Assembly (NCBI GenBank): GCA_947380915.1
Contig: CANCSY010000075.1
Span: 1 to 12,483 of the forward strand
Direction of reading: 5' to 3'
Origin: Beijerinckiaceae bacterium
Lineage (GTDB): Bacteria > Pseudomonadota > Alphaproteobacteria > Rhizobiales > Beijerinckiaceae
Length of the DNA: 12,483 nucleotides
Position numbers and translations under genes: made by a program. Positions within the stretch are counted from its first letter, which is position 1. The number at the start of each line of letters is the position of its first letter. Below are positions 1 through 6,388 of the stretch, one piece after another. The notes under the pieces are model-generated. The model saw nothing but the letters and a program-made list of their open reading frames with translations, did no database searches and was not told the DNA's origin.

Positions 1-1
1 G

Positions 2-307
2 GGGCGCGGGGAGGAGGGCGCTGGGCGCTCCGACGGCCTGCTGGGGCGTGTGCGCGAGGTCAACCGCGCCACCCACGCCATCGGCGACCGGGCGGCGGAC
101 ATGGCCGCAGACCTGGCGCAGCAGGCGCGGGGCCTTGGCGATCAGGCCGCCACGTCCCTCACCCATGTGGCGGATCGCACGGCGGTGGCGCTGGCGGATC
201 TGAATGAGCGGCAGGGCGAGGCCTTGCGCGAAAATCCCGTGGCGATGAGCGTCGCCGCCATGGCGTTGGGGGCGGCGCTCGGGGTCGTGCTGCGCCGCCG
301 GGCGTAG
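2..307 (+). CDS. DUF883/YqjD-like small membrane-anchored protein, 5' end outside window
   Basis: The reading frame is open from the first bases of the window to the TAG at 305-307, so the gene probably begins upstream. The first possible internal start is a GTG at 50, giving 85 residues, with no convincing ribosome binding site. The visible protein is Ala-rich, amphipathic and helical with regular Ala/Asp/Gln spacing. It ends in RENP, a hydrophobic segment of about 17 residues (roughly 64-80 counted from the GTG) and a basic RRR tail. This layout matches the DUF883/YqjD/ElaB family, whose C-terminal helix anchors the protein in the inner membrane and which in E. coli associates with ribosomes and stress. 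The family call rests on architecture, not on a long conserved motif. It seems unrelated to the catabolic genes that follow and probably marks the edge of the cluster. It could instead be another coiled-coil membrane protein. Confidence 0.5.
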   Translation, partial: GRGEEGAGRSDGLLGRVREVNRATHAIGDRAADMAADLAQQARGLGDQAATSLTHVADRTAVALADLNERQGEALRENPVAMSVAAMALGAALGVVLRRRA

Positions 308-321
308 ATTGCAAAATGAAA

Positions 322-348
322 AACGGCGCGCTGGTGAGGCGCGCCGTT
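322..348 (-). terminator. Rho-independent terminator between convergent genes
   Basis: A perfect 10-bp inverted repeat (AACGGCGCGC at 322-331, GCGCGCCGTT at 339-348) encloses a 7-nt loop. Read on the minus strand, the stem is followed by a T-rich run (TTTTTCATTTT), so it should end the Rieske oxygenase transcript, whose stop lies 20 bp away. On the plus strand the stem is not followed by T residues, but the hairpin lies 15 bp after the stop of the small membrane protein gene and may also help end that transcript. Confidence 0.85.
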
Positions 349-367
349 GTCACATCTTGCGCAGGCG

Positions 368-1654
368 TCAGACGGTGGTCTGGGGCACGCCGCGCCTGGC
401 TTTCAATCCCTCGCGGGCGCCCACCTTGAAGGGTTCGTCGCGGGGCAGGAGGGTGGCGCAGGAGCGCACCTTCTGGTGCTCCACATCGACGCCGGGGGGC
501 ACGACGCCTTTGTCGCGCAGGGCGGTCGCGGCCCGCATCAGGCGATGGCGCGCCATGATGATGCCATTGTCGCAACCCACCAGATTTTCCTTGGTGCGAT
601 CCACGATGGGACCCATGCTTTCCTGCAGGGAGCCATCCTGAATGGCGATGCCGGAAATGCCGCTGTATTCGCGCCCTTCCTTCTGCGCCTGGCGATCCAT
701 GAGATAGTCGTTGGTCTTGTTGGCCAGCGGAATGTAGGTGCCCGGCACATAGGCGCAATGCACGCCCTTGCCCGCCTTCATGGCCGAGCGCTCGGCGTCG
801 GTGAGGGCGCGGGTGGGGTGGTAGTCATAGCTCCAGGCCCAGCAGGTGTGATCGTCGATCGGCACCCAGAAATGGCCGTGCATGGGATGGTCGCCGCGCG
901 GGGGAACGGCGGTGAAGCAGGGCATGACCCAGGGCGTGATGCGCCAGTAATACTGATCGTCCTCCGCATTGCGCCTTGCGCCGATGAAGAGGCCGCCGGG
1001 AGCGTCCGTCACCTCGAACACCGGGGCGAGATCGCCGAAGTTGTATTTGTTGCCGCCCGCGCCCTTGAACAGCGGATCGGAATTCACATTGCCGCTATGC
1101 AGCCAGGACACATGGGAGGAATCGATGCCCCCTTCCATGGATTGCAGCCAGTTGCTCTCCTGATAGCGTTTCGACACATAGCTTTGTGCGCGCGGGACAA
1201 TGGCGAATTCGAATTCGGGCAGATCGGGCTGGCGCTCGGGCAGACCCATATAGGTCCACAGCACCCCGCCACGCTCGACCAGCGGATAGGACTTCAGCTT
1301 GATCTTTTTCGCATAGCCGGATTCGGCGGGCTCGGACGGCACGTCCACGCATTGGCCATTCACATCGAATTTCCAGCCGTGATAGGGGCAGCGCAGCCCG
1401 CATTCCTCATTGCGGCCGAACCAGAGCGAGGCGCCGCGATGGGGGCAGAACTCGTCCATGAGGCCGTAGCGGCCGAGGCTGTCGCGGATGGCGATGAGAC
1501 GCTCTGACAGGATCTTCACCCGCACGGGCGGGCAGTCGTTTTCGGGCAGTTCCTCGGCCAGCAGCACCGGCATCCAGTAGCTGCGGAACAGGTCGCCCAT
1601 GGGCGTCCCCGGTCCGGTCCGGGTGATGAATTCGTTCTGTTCTTTCGACAGCAT
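368..1654 (-). CDS. Rieske [2Fe-2S] aromatic ring-hydroxylating oxygenase, phthalate 4,5-dioxygenase-like
   Basis: A 428-residue terminal oxygenase that would add oxygen to an aromatic ring in the cytoplasm using electrons from a separate reductase. The N-terminal Rieske domain (about residues 25-125) has CPH at 70-72 and CPYHGW at 89-94, giving ligands C70, H72, C89 and H92. The catalytic domain has N168, D178, H181 and H186, the usual bridging Asp and two His ligands of the mononuclear iron. D340, in an IQDGSLQES stretch, is a candidate third ligand. The N-terminal RTGPGTPMG and the QES-GPI-DR stretch are typical of the phthalate 4,5-dioxygenase/LigXa group, which works as a single-subunit-type oxygenase with a flavin-ferredoxin reductase. 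The start at 1654 follows GGGGAG about 7 nt upstream. The gene stands alone and diverges from the SDR gene. No reductase or ferredoxin gene is in the window. The oxygenase family is secure; the substrate is unknown, and O-demethylation is also possible in this group. Confidence 0.93.
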   Translation of the reverse strand: MLSKEQNEFITRTGPGTPMGDLFRSYWMPVLLAEELPENDCPPVRVKILSERLIAIRDSLGRYGLMDEFCPHRGASLWFGRNEECGLRCPYHGWKFDVNGQCVDVPSEPAESGYAKKIKLKSYPLVERGGVLWTYMGLPERQPDLPEFEFAIVPRAQSYVSKRYQESNWLQSMEGGIDSSHVSWLHSGNVNSDPLFKGAGGNKYNFGDLAPVFEVTDAPGGLFIGARRNAEDDQYYWRITPWVMPCFTAVPPRGDHPMHGHFWVPIDDHTCWAWSYDYHPTRALTDAERSAMKAGKGVHCAYVPGTYIPLANKTNDYLMDRQAQKEGREYSGISGIAIQDGSLQESMGPIVDRTKENLVGCDNGIIMARHRLMRAATALRDKGVVPPGVDVEHQKVRSCATLLPRDEPFKVGAREGLKARRGVPQTTV

Positions 1655-1679
1655 CTTGGGCTCCCCGCTTGATGGTGGT

Positions 1680-1716
1680 GTTTCGCATAGAAGAACATTG
1701 TTCCTTCATAAGAAAC
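1680..1716. promoter_or_regulatory. Candidate tandem operator (two 17-bp imperfect palindromes)
   Basis: Two 17-bp elements, GTTTCGCATAGAAGAAC (1680-1696) and GTTCCTTCATAAGAAAC (1700-1716), share the ends GTTxC and AAC and have centres 20 bp apart, about two helical turns. The second is a good imperfect palindrome. Between them lies the exact short palindrome GAAC-ATT-GTTC (1693-1703). The block is 26-62 bp upstream of the oxygenase start. Size, end sequences and spacing resemble operators of IclR-family regulators of aromatic catabolism, but no regulator gene is in the window and the family assignment is inference. Confidence 0.4.
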
Positions 1717-1790
1717 GTGCCCATCGGATAGGCCGCTTCGCCATGGCTGGCCTTGCGCTGGATCAATTTTCGTCCTGCGCAGCCCCTGCA

Positions 1791-1818
1791 TTGCCAGAGG
1801 CGCGCGCGCTGCTAGATT
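1791..1818 (+). promoter_or_regulatory. Possible sigma-70 promoter for the SDR-cysteine hydrolase unit
   Basis: TTGCCA (1791-1796) is followed after 16 bp by TAGATT (1813-1818). This matches five of six -35 positions and four of six -10 positions of the sigma-70 consensus. It would give a leader of roughly 55 nt before the SDR start at 1881. A match of this quality can occur by chance, so the call is tentative. Confidence 0.25.
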
Positions 1819-1880
1819 GCGCCCGATCGCGCCAGTCGCGGAAGCAAAGCGTCCCGGTGCGCCGGGCGGAGGAAACGGAC

Positions 1881-2639
1881 ATGCAGAGATTGACGGGCAA
1901 GGTGGCGATCGTGACGGGCGCCTCCCAGGGCATTGGCGCCACGCTGGCGCGCGGGCTCGCCGCCGAAGGCGCGAAGATCGTGATCGCCGATGTGGGCGAC
2001 GGAACCGGGACCGCCCAGGAGATCATCCGCGACAACGGGGCGGCGATCTATGTGAAGACCGATGTTTCTTCGGCCGACGAGGTTCAGGCCATGGTGGCGC
2101 GCACGGTGGCGGAATTTGGAACCGTGCACATCCTGCTCAACAACGCCGCCATTTTCGCCAAGCTCGGCAACAAGAAGTTTCAGGACATTTCCAGCGACGA
2201 ATTCGACGCGGTGATGGCGGTGAATGTGCGCGGCCCCTTCGAATGCGCCAAGGCCGTCTCGCCCATCATGATCGCCAGGGGCTCGGGCAAGATCATCAAC
2301 ATCTCCTCGGGCACCGTGTTCAAGGGCGTGCCGAATCTGCTGCACTACGTCAGCTCCAAGGGCGCGGTCGTGGCCATGACCCGTTGCCTCGCCCGCGAAC
2401 TGGGCGAGCACAACATCAACGTGAACGCCATTGCGCCGGGCCTCACCATGAGCGACGGGGTGCTCAACCAGAGCGACTGGACCGAGGGCTATATCGAGGC
2501 CAACAAGAACAGCCGCGCCTTCAAGCGCCGCCAGGTTCCCGGCGATCTTCTGGGCACGGCGGTGTTTCTGTCGTCCACCGACAGCGATTTCATGACCGGC
2601 CAGACCCTTGTGGTCGATGGCGGAAACGTGATGCACTAG
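1881..2639 (+). CDS. Classical short-chain dehydrogenase/reductase (SDR)
   Basis: A 252-residue cytoplasmic NAD(P)-dependent oxidoreductase of usual classical-SDR length. It has the cofactor motif TGASQGIG (12-19), D37 at the end of the second beta strand (which favours NAD(H) over NADP(H)), NNAA (87-90), N115, S143 and the catalytic YVSSK (Y156, K160). The C terminus has the usual MTGQTLVVDGG. ATG 1881 is chosen because it starts exactly at the Rossmann fold and follows GGAGG about 6 nt upstream; the open frame continues upstream but without family similarity. It shares a transcription unit with the cysteine hydrolase gene, 28 bp downstream, and diverges from the Rieske oxygenase. Oxidation of a cis-dihydrodiol or alcohol intermediate is a reasonable inference. 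SDR substrates cannot be read from sequence alone. Confidence 0.93.
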   Translation: MQRLTGKVAIVTGASQGIGATLARGLAAEGAKIVIADVGDGTGTAQEIIRDNGAAIYVKTDVSSADEVQAMVARTVAEFGTVHILLNNAAIFAKLGNKKFQDISSDEFDAVMAVNVRGPFECAKAVSPIMIARGSGKIINISSGTVFKGVPNLLHYVSSKGAVVAMTRCLARELGEHNINVNAIAPGLTMSDGVLNQSDWTEGYIEANKNSRAFKRRQVPGDLLGTAVFLSSTDSDFMTGQTLVVDGGNVMH

Positions 2640-2667
2640 GGATAACAGGTTCGAAAAGGACGCCGTC

Positions 2668-3372
2668 ATGCACAAGACCAGTATCTCGCAGGATGCGATC
2701 AACAAGGTCACCCGGCGCGCGGGCCGCCAGCATCCCTATGATGTGATAGACCCGCGCAAGTCCGCGCTTGTCGTCATCGACATGCAGAACCATTTCATGG
2801 CGCCGGGCTTCATGGCTGAAACGCCCATGGCCCGCAAGGTCGTGCCCCATGTGAACCGCCTCGCGCAGGCCCTGCGCGCCATGGGCGGCCATGTGGTCTG
2901 GATCCAGAATGTCACGACAGGCACCCGCGAAAGCTGGTCCACCTACCACGAATGCCTGCAGACGCCCGACCGCGCCGACAAGCGATACGCCAGCATGGAG
3001 CAGGGCGCCGAGGGCCACAAGCTCTGGCCCGAACTCGATGTGCGGAGCGAAGACGCCTGCATGAACAAGGCCCGCTACAGCGCCTTCCTGCAGGGCTCCT
3101 CCGACATCGAGCGCCATCTGCGGGCGCGGGGGATCGATACGGTGATCGTGGTGGGGGTGGCGACCCAGGTTTGTTGCGAGAGCACGGCGCGCGACGCCTG
3201 CATGCTCAATTTCAAGACCCTGATGATATCAGACGCCTGCGCCACCGACACCGACGAACTGCACAACGCCTCGCTGAACGCCTTCTACCAGAACTTCGGC
3301 GACGTTCAGAGCGTGGACGAGGTGATCGCCTCGATGCAGCGGGGGCTGGAGGCGCAGAAGGCGGTGGCTTGA
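2668..3372 (+). CDS. Isochorismatase-family cysteine hydrolase
   Basis: A 234-residue protein of the isochorismatase-like hydrolase superfamily, which includes isochorismatase, N-carbamoylsarcosine amidase, nicotinamidase, maleamate amidohydrolase (NicF) and ureidoacrylate amidohydrolase (RutB). The catalytic triad is visible: D38 in VVIDMQNHF, K134 in MNKARYSAF and C169 in GVATQVCCESTARDA, with the cis-peptide A165-T166 before it. The catalytic Cys means amide or C-N hydrolysis is more likely than isochorismate cleavage, where the Cys is replaced. The start follows AAAAGGA with good spacing and lies 28 bp after the SDR stop, so the two are probably co-transcribed. The stop is followed 6 bp later by copies of a heptamer repeat. 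An amidase role on a ring-opened nitrogen-containing intermediate is inference. Confidence 0.9.
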   Translation: MHKTSISQDAINKVTRRAGRQHPYDVIDPRKSALVVIDMQNHFMAPGFMAETPMARKVVPHVNRLAQALRAMGGHVVWIQNVTTGTRESWSTYHECLQTPDRADKRYASMEQGAEGHKLWPELDVRSEDACMNKARYSAFLQGSSDIERHLRARGIDTVIVVGVATQVCCESTARDACMLNFKTLMISDACATDTDELHNASLNAFYQNFGDVQSVDEVIASMQRGLEAQKAVA

Positions 3373-3378
3373 TTTTGC

Positions 3379-3468
3379 GGCATTAGGCAGTCGGCAGTCG
3401 GAAAGGGGCGCTTTGGCGAGATTGCGTTTGACACCAAGTCCCTGATTCAAAAAATCCGATTGCCTAAC
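3379..3468. repeat. Heptamer repeat block with degenerate inverted partner (hairpin)
   Basis: GGCATTA (3379-3385) is followed by two exact GGCAGTC units (3386-3399), starting 6 bp after the stop of the cysteine hydrolase gene. A degenerate reverse-complement partner, CCGATTGCCTAAC, lies at 3456-3468 and pairs with ATTAGGCAGTCGG at 11 of 13 positions, plus one possible G-U pair in RNA. The block could fold into a hairpin with a loop of about 54 nt in the transcript and may act as a terminator or 3' stabiliser. Its size and arrangement resemble the second repeat spacer at 7627-7727. Confidence 0.7.
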
Positions 3469-3495
3469 TCCCTGAAATAACGCGCAACTTCATAG

Positions 3496-3638
3496 CCTCA
3501 CCCTCGTAGGGAAGGTCGGCTCGCGAAGCGAGACGGGGTGGGGGCGCGCGGCTGATCGGGAGCGCGGTTGCAAAGGCCGCTAATTCCAGAAATCGTGCGC
3601 CCCCCCACCCCTCACCCCTCCCCACGAGGGGAGGGGAG
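3496..3638. repeat. MITE/REP-like GC-rich inverted-repeat element
   Basis: Two imperfect arms face each other. The left arm (about 3496-3550) runs CCTCACCCTCGTAGGG, then a small exact hairpin CTCGC-GAA-GCGAG (3520-3532), then ACGGGGTGGGGGCGCGC. The right arm (about 3594-3638) reads as its approximate reverse complement, with GTGCGCCCCCCCACCCC and then CTCCCCACGAGGGGAGG. The centre (3551-3593) is unrelated single-copy sequence. The content differs from the coding DNA around it. Similar GC-rich palindromic intergenic elements are common in alphaproteobacterial genomes, so this is probably one copy of a dispersed, non-autonomous family. I see no transposase and no clear target-site duplication. 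Confidence 0.7.
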
Positions 3639-3716
3639 CGGCGGGCGTTGCGCGAAATAAATGAAAATCCGTAATTTCTTAGCTTTACAGCGCAGTTCGG
3701 ACATTGAAACAGTCCC

Positions 3717-3758
3717 CGACTGCCGACTGCCGACTGCCGACTGCCGACTGCCGACTGC
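3717..3758. repeat. Six exact tandem copies of CGACTGC
   Basis: Six perfect head-to-tail copies of the 7-mer CGACTGC fill 3717-3758 and end 2 bp before the stop codon of the minus-strand flavin reductase gene. Read in that gene's direction the unit is GGCAGTC, the same orientation relative to the gene as at the cysteine hydrolase end. Perfect identity of all copies suggests recent expansion or active slippage. Confidence 0.95.
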
Positions 3759-3760
3759 CC

Positions 3761-4339
3761 CTACTTCTCCGTAAACGCGATGTGCTTGGTGGCGAATTCC
3801 ACCACCTGGCCGGCCATGATCTCGATCTGCTTGGCGATGGCGGGTTCGGAGCAGCCGCCGTCCTTGAATTTCACCACCGCCGCATTGACGCCAACCCCCA
3901 GCGGCACGGGCCAGCCGCGCAGCGCATGGGTCATCTGGCGCAGTTGGGAGAGCACCATGCCCGGGCCCTGGAAGCCATAGCCGCAGCCGATGGCGCCCAC
4001 CGCGCGGCCGTCGAGATAGACGCGGTCGTCGGCGCGCATCTCCTCCATATAGTCGATGGCGTTCTTGATGAGGCCCGACACGCCGCCGTGATAGCAGGGC
4101 GAGGAGAAGATCACGCCATCAGCCCGGCGAAGGCTCGCGACCAGATGTTTCGCCGCTTCCGTCATGGAATTGGGATCGGGATCATACATGGGCAGTTGCA
4201 GGTCGTGGCCCGCGAACATCTCGGTCTCGGCGCCCGCCGCCGCCGCCGCCTTGAGGGCGATGACGAGCGCCTGCTCGGAAGAGGACCCTTCGCGGGTTGT
4301 GCCGCCGATGCCGACGATGAAGGGTTTGCGTGCGCTCAT
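3761..4339 (-). CDS. NAD(P)H-dependent FMN reductase (flavodoxin-like fold)
   Basis: A 192-residue protein of the NADPH-dependent FMN reductase family. It should reduce FMN in the cytoplasm and pass it to a flavin-dependent monooxygenase. The FMN phosphate loop is GGTTREGSSS (12-21), and the isoalloxazine-binding stretch is SPCYHGGVSGLIKNAIDY (80-97). A Gly-rich GCGYGFQGPG follows in the C-terminal half. I chose ATG 4339 because the protein then starts directly at the first beta strand and a purine-rich AGAGGGA lies about 9 nt upstream. An earlier ATG at 4396 would overlap the upstream gene and add a tail without family character. It is the last gene of a three-gene unit, 53 bp after the LLM monooxygenase gene, which makes that enzyme its likely partner. 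The stop sits 2 bp from a heptamer repeat array. Confidence 0.9.
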   Translation of the reverse strand: MSARKPFIVGIGGTTREGSSSEQALVIALKAAAAAGAETEMFAGHDLQLPMYDPDPNSMTEAAKHLVASLRRADGVIFSSPCYHGGVSGLIKNAIDYMEEMRADDRVYLDGRAVGAIGCGYGFQGPGMVLSQLRQMTHALRGWPVPLGVGVNAAVVKFKDGGCSEPAIAKQIEIMAGQVVEFATKHIAFTEK

Positions 4340-4392
4340 GTCTCGATCCCTCTGGAATGGTGAGCCCTGTTTAGCGATCCGCTCGCCGCTTG

Positions 4393-5577
4393 TCACGCCG
4401 CCGCAGCGGTGAAGCCCCGGTATTCGCGATCCGAAAGGGGTTTGAGCGCGGGCATGACCTCGCGGGCGAAACGGCGGATGTTCGCCTCCGACATGTCAGC
4501 GGGCATGGTGCCGAATGTGAGCATGGTGACAAGCTCCTGAAAGCCCATGTCGCGATGGTTGTCCATGATCTGCTTGCGCACGGTGTCGGGACTGCCCACC
4601 ACGATGATGCCGCGCGCCATCAGGCTCTCGATGGTGACGCCGCCGCTGTTGGCCTTCTTGTGCTTGAGAATGTGCGTCAGGGATTCCGGGCTCATGTAGC
4701 CCGGCGGGAAAAACATGAGTTCGGTGGCCTTGGGCAGCAGCACATTGAACAGCGCTTCGATATGGGGCCGGGCCTCGTTCACCGCCTGCTCGTCGGTCTC
4801 GCCCACATAGACCGGCGCGCCCCAGCCGATGCGGTCGGAGGAGGCTTTATAGCCATATTTGCGCAGGGCGATGTCGCGGTACATGTCGAGATAGCGCCCG
4901 ACGGATTCGCGCGGGCTGTAGTTCTGGAGATAGACGAATTTGCGGTCGGGATGAGCCGCCCATTCGATGGTCTCGAGACTCCCCTGCGAGGGGCACCAGA
5001 TCGGCGGATGGGGTTTCTGGAATGGGCGCGGCCAGAGGTTCACATATTCGAGGTGGAAGTGCTTTCCCTCGAAGGAAAAGGGGCCGGTTTCGGTCCAGGC
5101 CCGCACCACCAGCTCCGCCGCCTCCTTGTGGCGCTCCAGGGAATGGACGGGATTGGCGCCCATGGAGAAATATTCGGTCCCCACGCCACGCACGAAACCG
5201 CTGATGAGCCGCCCGCCGGTGATGACGTCGATCATCGCATGTTCTTCGGCCAGCGTGAGGGGGTTTTCGCGCAGGCAGAAGGCGTTGCCCAGAATGGCGA
5301 TGCGGCATTGTTTCGTGCGCCGCGCCAGCGCCGAGGCGGTGACCACGGGCGAGGGCATGAGGCCATAGGCGGTCTGGTGATGCTCGTTCACCGCCACGCC
5401 GTCAAAGCCCAGTTCGTCCGCAAGCTCCAGCTCGTCGAGATAGCGGTTGTAGAGGGCGTGGCCCTTCACGGGGTCGAAATAGCTGTTGGGCAGCAGCACC
5501 CAGGCGCTGCGGAACTTGTCCTTCACGCTCAGATCGATGTCCGCATAGGACATGAGGTTGAAGCTGGTGATCTTCAT
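4393..5577 (-). CDS. LLM-class (bacterial luciferase-like) flavin-dependent monooxygenase
   Basis: A 394-residue luciferase-like TIM-barrel protein expected to use reduced FMN and O2 to hydroxylate or cleave a substrate in the cytoplasm. Visible landmarks are GFDGVAVNEHH (58-67, the EHH typical of LuxA-like members), the ENPLTLAEEHAMIDVITGGRL core (104-124), SGFVRGVGTEY just after it, and the C-terminal ARGIIVVGSPDTVRKQI, which is the usual 'G-P-V' element of the family. Length is normal. The start at 5577 has GAGGG about 5 nt upstream and lies 21 bp after the hydrolase stop. Its place between an alpha/beta hydrolase and an FMN reductase gene fits a two-component monooxygenase whose product is then hydrolysed. 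It does not look like an RutA, SsuD or DszA orthologue by the motifs I can compare. The substrate is unknown. Confidence 0.92.
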   Translation of the reverse strand: MKITSFNLMSYADIDLSVKDKFRSAWVLLPNSYFDPVKGHALYNRYLDELELADELGFDGVAVNEHHQTAYGLMPSPVVTASALARRTKQCRIAILGNAFCLRENPLTLAEEHAMIDVITGGRLISGFVRGVGTEYFSMGANPVHSLERHKEAAELVVRAWTETGPFSFEGKHFHLEYVNLWPRPFQKPHPPIWCPSQGSLETIEWAAHPDRKFVYLQNYSPRESVGRYLDMYRDIALRKYGYKASSDRIGWGAPVYVGETDEQAVNEARPHIEALFNVLLPKATELMFFPPGYMSPESLTHILKHKKANSGGVTIESLMARGIIVVGSPDTVRKQIMDNHRDMGFQELVTMLTFGTMPADMSEANIRRFAREVMPALKPLSDREYRGFTAAAA

Positions 5578-5598
5578 CGCGCGCCCTCTTCGCTTTGA

Positions 5599-6372
5599 TC
5601 AGCCTTTGAGGAAATCCTGCAACAGCGCGCCCACCTGCGCCCGCTGCTCCACATGGGGCAGATGGCCGGCGTGGGCGATCGTCACCACTTTCGCCGCAGG
5701 CATGAAACCGGCGAAAGCATCGGCGTAAACCGGCGGGATGATGCGGTCGGTGTCGCCCCACAGGATCATCACGGGCTTGTTGACGCGGTGCAGCCAACGC
5801 TCAAGACGCGGATTGTAGAGGCGCGGGTTCCAGCCAAGGCGCGCGCTGGCGATGCGGTTGAGGATGGCCTGGTTCTGGTGCTTGCTCACCATGGCGCGCG
5901 CGGCGGCCTCGGCGCCCAGGACAGGATCCGCATAGGCGATGCGCGCCTGCTCGTCCGGGTCGATCATGTAGATGTCGGCCTTGGGCGAGCCCTTCACATG
6001 GATGCCCGCCGGGGCGATCAGGGCCAGCGAGCGGATACGCTCGCAGGACCGCACGGCTATTTCCAGCCCCGCCCAGGCGCCCAGCGAATGGCCGACCACG
6101 CGCACGCCGCGCAGGTCCATCTGCTCCAGCATGTCCATGAGGAGATAGGCGACATCGGAAATGTCATCGACGAAGGGCGGCGCCTCCGAGAGGCCGAAGC
6201 CCGGGAGATCGGGCGCGATCACGTCGTAGCCTTGCGCCAGATCGTCGAGAATTTCGGGCCATTCGGGCAGGCCGTCGGCGCCATGCAGGAACAGCAACGG
6301 CTCTCCCGCGCCGCCCCGCTTGAGCGCCACCTTCGCCCCGTTCACCGTGATCGTCTGTGCGACGAAGTCCAT
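5599..6372 (-). CDS. Alpha/beta hydrolase fold protein
   Basis: A 257-residue soluble alpha/beta hydrolase. The oxyanion-hole motif is LFLHGADG (27-34), then APDLPGFG (53-60), the nucleophile elbow GHSLGAW with S96, the acid D209 in WGDTDRIIP and the base H237 in HAGHLPHVE. This complete triad makes it an active esterase, lactonase, C-C bond hydrolase or amidase-type enzyme. The family includes meta-cleavage product hydrolases, but their characteristic GSGPGA stretch after the oxyanion HG is replaced here by GADGLPEW, so I do not make that call. ATG 6372 is chosen because GGGGAAA lies upstream and the protein starts at the first strand; an in-frame start at 6477 would add 35 residues of low-complexity tail. 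It is the first gene of the unit with the LLM monooxygenase and FMN reductase and diverges from the CoA-transferase. Confidence 0.9.
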   Translation of the reverse strand: MDFVAQTITVNGAKVALKRGGAGEPLLFLHGADGLPEWPEILDDLAQGYDVIAPDLPGFGLSEAPPFVDDISDVAYLLMDMLEQMDLRGVRVVGHSLGAWAGLEIAVRSCERIRSLALIAPAGIHVKGSPKADIYMIDPDEQARIAYADPVLGAEAAARAMVSKHQNQAILNRIASARLGWNPRLYNPRLERWLHRVNKPVMILWGDTDRIIPPVYADAFAGFMPAAKVVTIAHAGHLPHVEQRAQVGALLQDFLKG

Positions 6373-6388
6373 AGGCCGTTTCCCCGAT

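Larger units (their letters stand above)
1655..1880. promoter_or_regulatory. Divergent promoter region between Rieske oxygenase and SDR genes
   Basis: A 226-bp spacer between two divergently transcribed catabolic genes. It must hold promoters for both and is locally less GC-rich around 1675-1715. Two palindrome-like elements at 1680-1716 and a possible sigma-70 promoter at 1791-1818 are listed separately. No open reading frame with a credible start and ribosome binding site lies within it. Confidence 0.6.
3373..3760. other. 388-bp repeat-rich spacer between convergent genes, no gene
   Basis: This convergent spacer holds three repeat components in order: a short heptamer block and its degenerate inverted partner (3379-3468), a long GC-rich inverted-repeat element (3496-3638), and an exact six-copy heptamer array (3717-3758). 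The stretches between them (3469-3495 and 3639-3716) are AT-richer and show no reading frame I can support. Both flanking genes end against it, so it probably carries the terminators of both. Confidence 0.8.

Noticed and set aside
347..1507. 386-codon open frame on the plus strand opposite the Rieske oxygenase
   Set aside because: Antisense shadow: GC-rich codon use leaves the opposite strand open. The protein is rich in His, Ala and Gly without domains, and the minus-strand frame has complete Rieske motifs.
1599..1880. Extended SDR start upstream (frame open from 1599)
   Set aside because: The extension overlaps the divergent oxygenase gene and promoter region, has no family similarity, and ATG 1881 has a good ribosome binding site at the Rossmann fold start.
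1812..2711. 299-codon frame opposite the SDR, and similar long frames opposite the SBP/extradiol genes (7871-9013), the extradiol gene (8748-9665), the hydrolase (5653-6453) and the amidohydrolase (9792-10931)
   Set aside because: All are complements of genes with intact catalytic motifs and show only compositional bias.
3379..3758. Possible CRISPR array
   Set aside because: The units are contiguous 7-mers with no unique spacers of 25-40 bp and no cas genes nearby.
3704..4363. 219-codon plus-strand frame starting within the six-copy heptamer array
   Set aside because: Its N terminus is just the translated repeat (TADCRLP) and the rest is the complement of the FMN reductase gene.
4390..5598. 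402-codon open frame on the plus strand opposite the LLM monooxygenase
   Set aside because: Antisense shadow of a clearly recognised gene, with no domain and no ribosome binding site.
5599..6372. Meta-cleavage product hydrolase (BphD/DmpD type), to pair with the extradiol dioxygenase
   Set aside because: The triad fits any alpha/beta hydrolase, but the characteristic GSGPGA after the oxyanion HG is absent and the gene is in the LLM unit, not with the dioxygenase.
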